DNA of 64,000 bases. Source: Myxococcales bacterium. Lineage in GTDB: Bacteria > Myxococcota_A > Polyangia > Haliangiales > Haliangiaceae. Numbering within the stretch: the first letter of the stretch is position 1; every line of letters begins with the position of its first letter. The stretch lies in the NCBI GenBank assembly GCA_016717005.1, contig JADJUF010000046.1:30409-94408 (forward strand), given 5' to 3'. Of the stretch, positions 62,501 to 64,000 are shown one piece after another. Below the pieces are notes generated by a model, which worked only from the letters and a program-made list of their open reading frames with translations, was not told where the DNA came from and ran no database searches. The position numbers were made by a program, and so were the translations under genes.

Positions 62501-64000
62501 CCAGGGTGAGGACAGGGCGTGACGCGCTTCATCGGGGCAATCTAGCAGATCAACCCCCGCCGGCGATCGCTGGCGGTCACGACCGCCGCCGCGACCACCC
62601 GACCACGACCAGGCCATCGAAGGACCACGCCGTAGCCCTGCAGGAACGGGCCGACCCGGCGCGCGCCGATCCAGGCTCCTCGGTCGGCAGCCGGGCGGCG
62701 GCGACCGCGCGGCGCAGCTCCTCGAACCGATCCCAATCGCGCCGGAACAGGAACCACGCCAGCCCCGGCGCGGCACGAGCGATCGCGTCGCGGCCAGGTC
62801 CGCACCACGGTGATCCGGCGGGCGTCGAGGTGGACGGTCAGCCCGCCCCAGCCCCAGCGCGCCGTCGCGCGCGATGCCGATCTTGGCGCGACGCACCGCC
62901 ACCCTCCAGCCCGCCACAGCGCGACCGCGGTGAGCAGCACGGTCAGCCGCGCCGAGCCGTGATCGACCGGCGGGTAGCGGCAGAACAGGTCTGCGCAAGC
63001 CAGGGCCGAGGCCGCGATCGTCGCGAGCAGGCCGCGGTGCGCGAGCCGCCGCGGCGCGCCGGAGCGCGGAACCAGCCGACCAGGGCGCCGGGCAGGTCAG
63101 CCCGGGCGGCGTGTCGATCGCCGCCATCAAGGCGCCTCGGCCCGATCGATCGCCGCGGCCAGCGCCGCCTCGACCGCAGCCAGGCCGTCGGCGTCGGTGA
63201 TCTTGCTGCCGCCCGCGCTCACGTAGAACACGTCGGACACCTTCACCCTCGGTCGCGATCTTCCGAGACCGAGATGTCGAAACCCGGCGTCGGCCAGCGC
63301 CGCGGTGATCGCGTGCAGGGCCCGGGCCGGTCCCGGGTGAACACCTCGACGATCGTCGCGTCCCGGCCGACTCGTCGAGATCGAACCGGACCTCAGTCGC
63401 GACCACGGGCGTCAGCCGCGGCAGCAACCAAGCGCGGGCGCCGACGCGCGAAGCAGCGCCGCGACCGCGGCCGACGCCGGCCGGGCCGTCGGCGCACCAA
63501 CTGCGCGAGGTCGTCCTCGAGCCGACGCCAGCGCGGATCGTCGGCGGCGAAGCGCGGCCCCGACCGCGGCGCCGGAAGAACCAGATCGAGGCACGAAGCG
63601 CCCCGGCCGGCGTCACCGCGCGGCCGACCACGGCGCCGAGCACGTCGACGCGATGGGCGGCGAGCACGCCGGTGATCGCCGCGGGCACACCGTGGACGTC
63701 CGGGCGCGACCACTCACCACCTCGCTGATCCCCGCGGCCGGCAGCGCGGTGACCGCGAAGCGCCCGACCGCGGCGCCGTGGGCAAGCACGTGCGCCGCCA
63801 ACCGGACGTACCGGGACCTGCGCTCCAGGCTGAGCTGCGCCGCGGACCGCCGGTCGAGCCCGGCCGCGATCGACGCCGCGATGCCGGGATCCATGTCGCC
63901 AGTCGCGCCCCCCGCAGTCGACTCGCCGGATCGCCCGCGTCGAACCGTTTAACTGGCGCGCACGTAGAAGCTCGCGCAAGAGCTCGGCCTTCACGCGGTC

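Overview
The window is very GC-rich (third codon positions almost all G or C) and gene-dense, and its gene types point to Myxococcota, most like the Kofleriaceae/Haliangium side (inference). It has a Tgl/PilF-type pilotin, an AgmX/TonB-C-type anti-sigma partner, PEGA and TPR proteins, eukaryote-type Ser/Thr kinases, and many lipoproteins with Asp/Ala/Gly-rich linkers. I found no tRNA, rRNA, CRISPR array, insertion sequence or phage gene. It reads as a chromosomal segment near a contig end.

Left part (1-18.4 kb): the end of a zinc-ribbon gene coupled to a small SctJ-like lipoprotein; a mesaconyl-CoA hydratase-like double-hotdog protein; an ECF sigma factor with a TM protein; then a seven-gene minus-strand operon (11236 to 4195). 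The operon encodes a HEAT-repeat protein, two paralogous membrane proteins with a HAMP-like stretch, a TPR histidine kinase, a sigma-54 activator with receiver domain, PspA, and a small partner. I read it as a phage-shock/envelope-stress module controlled by its own two-component system, and it is the best candidate here for an undescribed system. A gamma-carbonic-anhydrase-like protein, a PDZ-thioredoxin protein, an HpnA-like epimerase, a PilZ protein and a PhoB/PhoR-like pair follow.

Middle (18.4-41 kb): a ModA-like lipoprotein with a TauE permease, divergent from the PhoBR-like pair across a perfect inverted repeat; an alkaline phosphatase and a lipase-like esterase; a Tgl / RodZ-like / recO / PEGA-TPR operon; an alpha/beta hydrolase; a class II amidotransferase-like protein; a VWA protein; a TetR regulator; a FadL porin with a very large lipoprotein; a Ser/Thr kinase; and a beta-lactamase-fold lipoprotein.

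Right part (41-64 kb): pyrC-carA with two downstream genes; a CinA-like protein; hisS; a purple-acid-phosphatase-like enzyme; PrkA; another Ser/Thr kinase; a large carboxypeptidase-regulatory-domain protein; a histidine phosphatase; a c-type cytochrome operon that includes a heme-porin fusion; and an indel-ridden end with a CcmI-like protein and the 3' part of glnD.

Two properties run through the window. First, many first-in-operon genes have a TAnnnT -10 box only 6-8 nt before the start codon and no Shine-Dalgarno, the geometry of leaderless mRNAs. Second, several gene ends (and the recO start) are tandemly duplicated, and intergenic spaces carry microsatellite-like arrays and G/C homopolymer tracts. 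Five interior genes are broken by one or two single-base shifts, mostly at G/C-rich runs, and the last 2.2 kb has many more, so part of this sequence is probably inaccurate.
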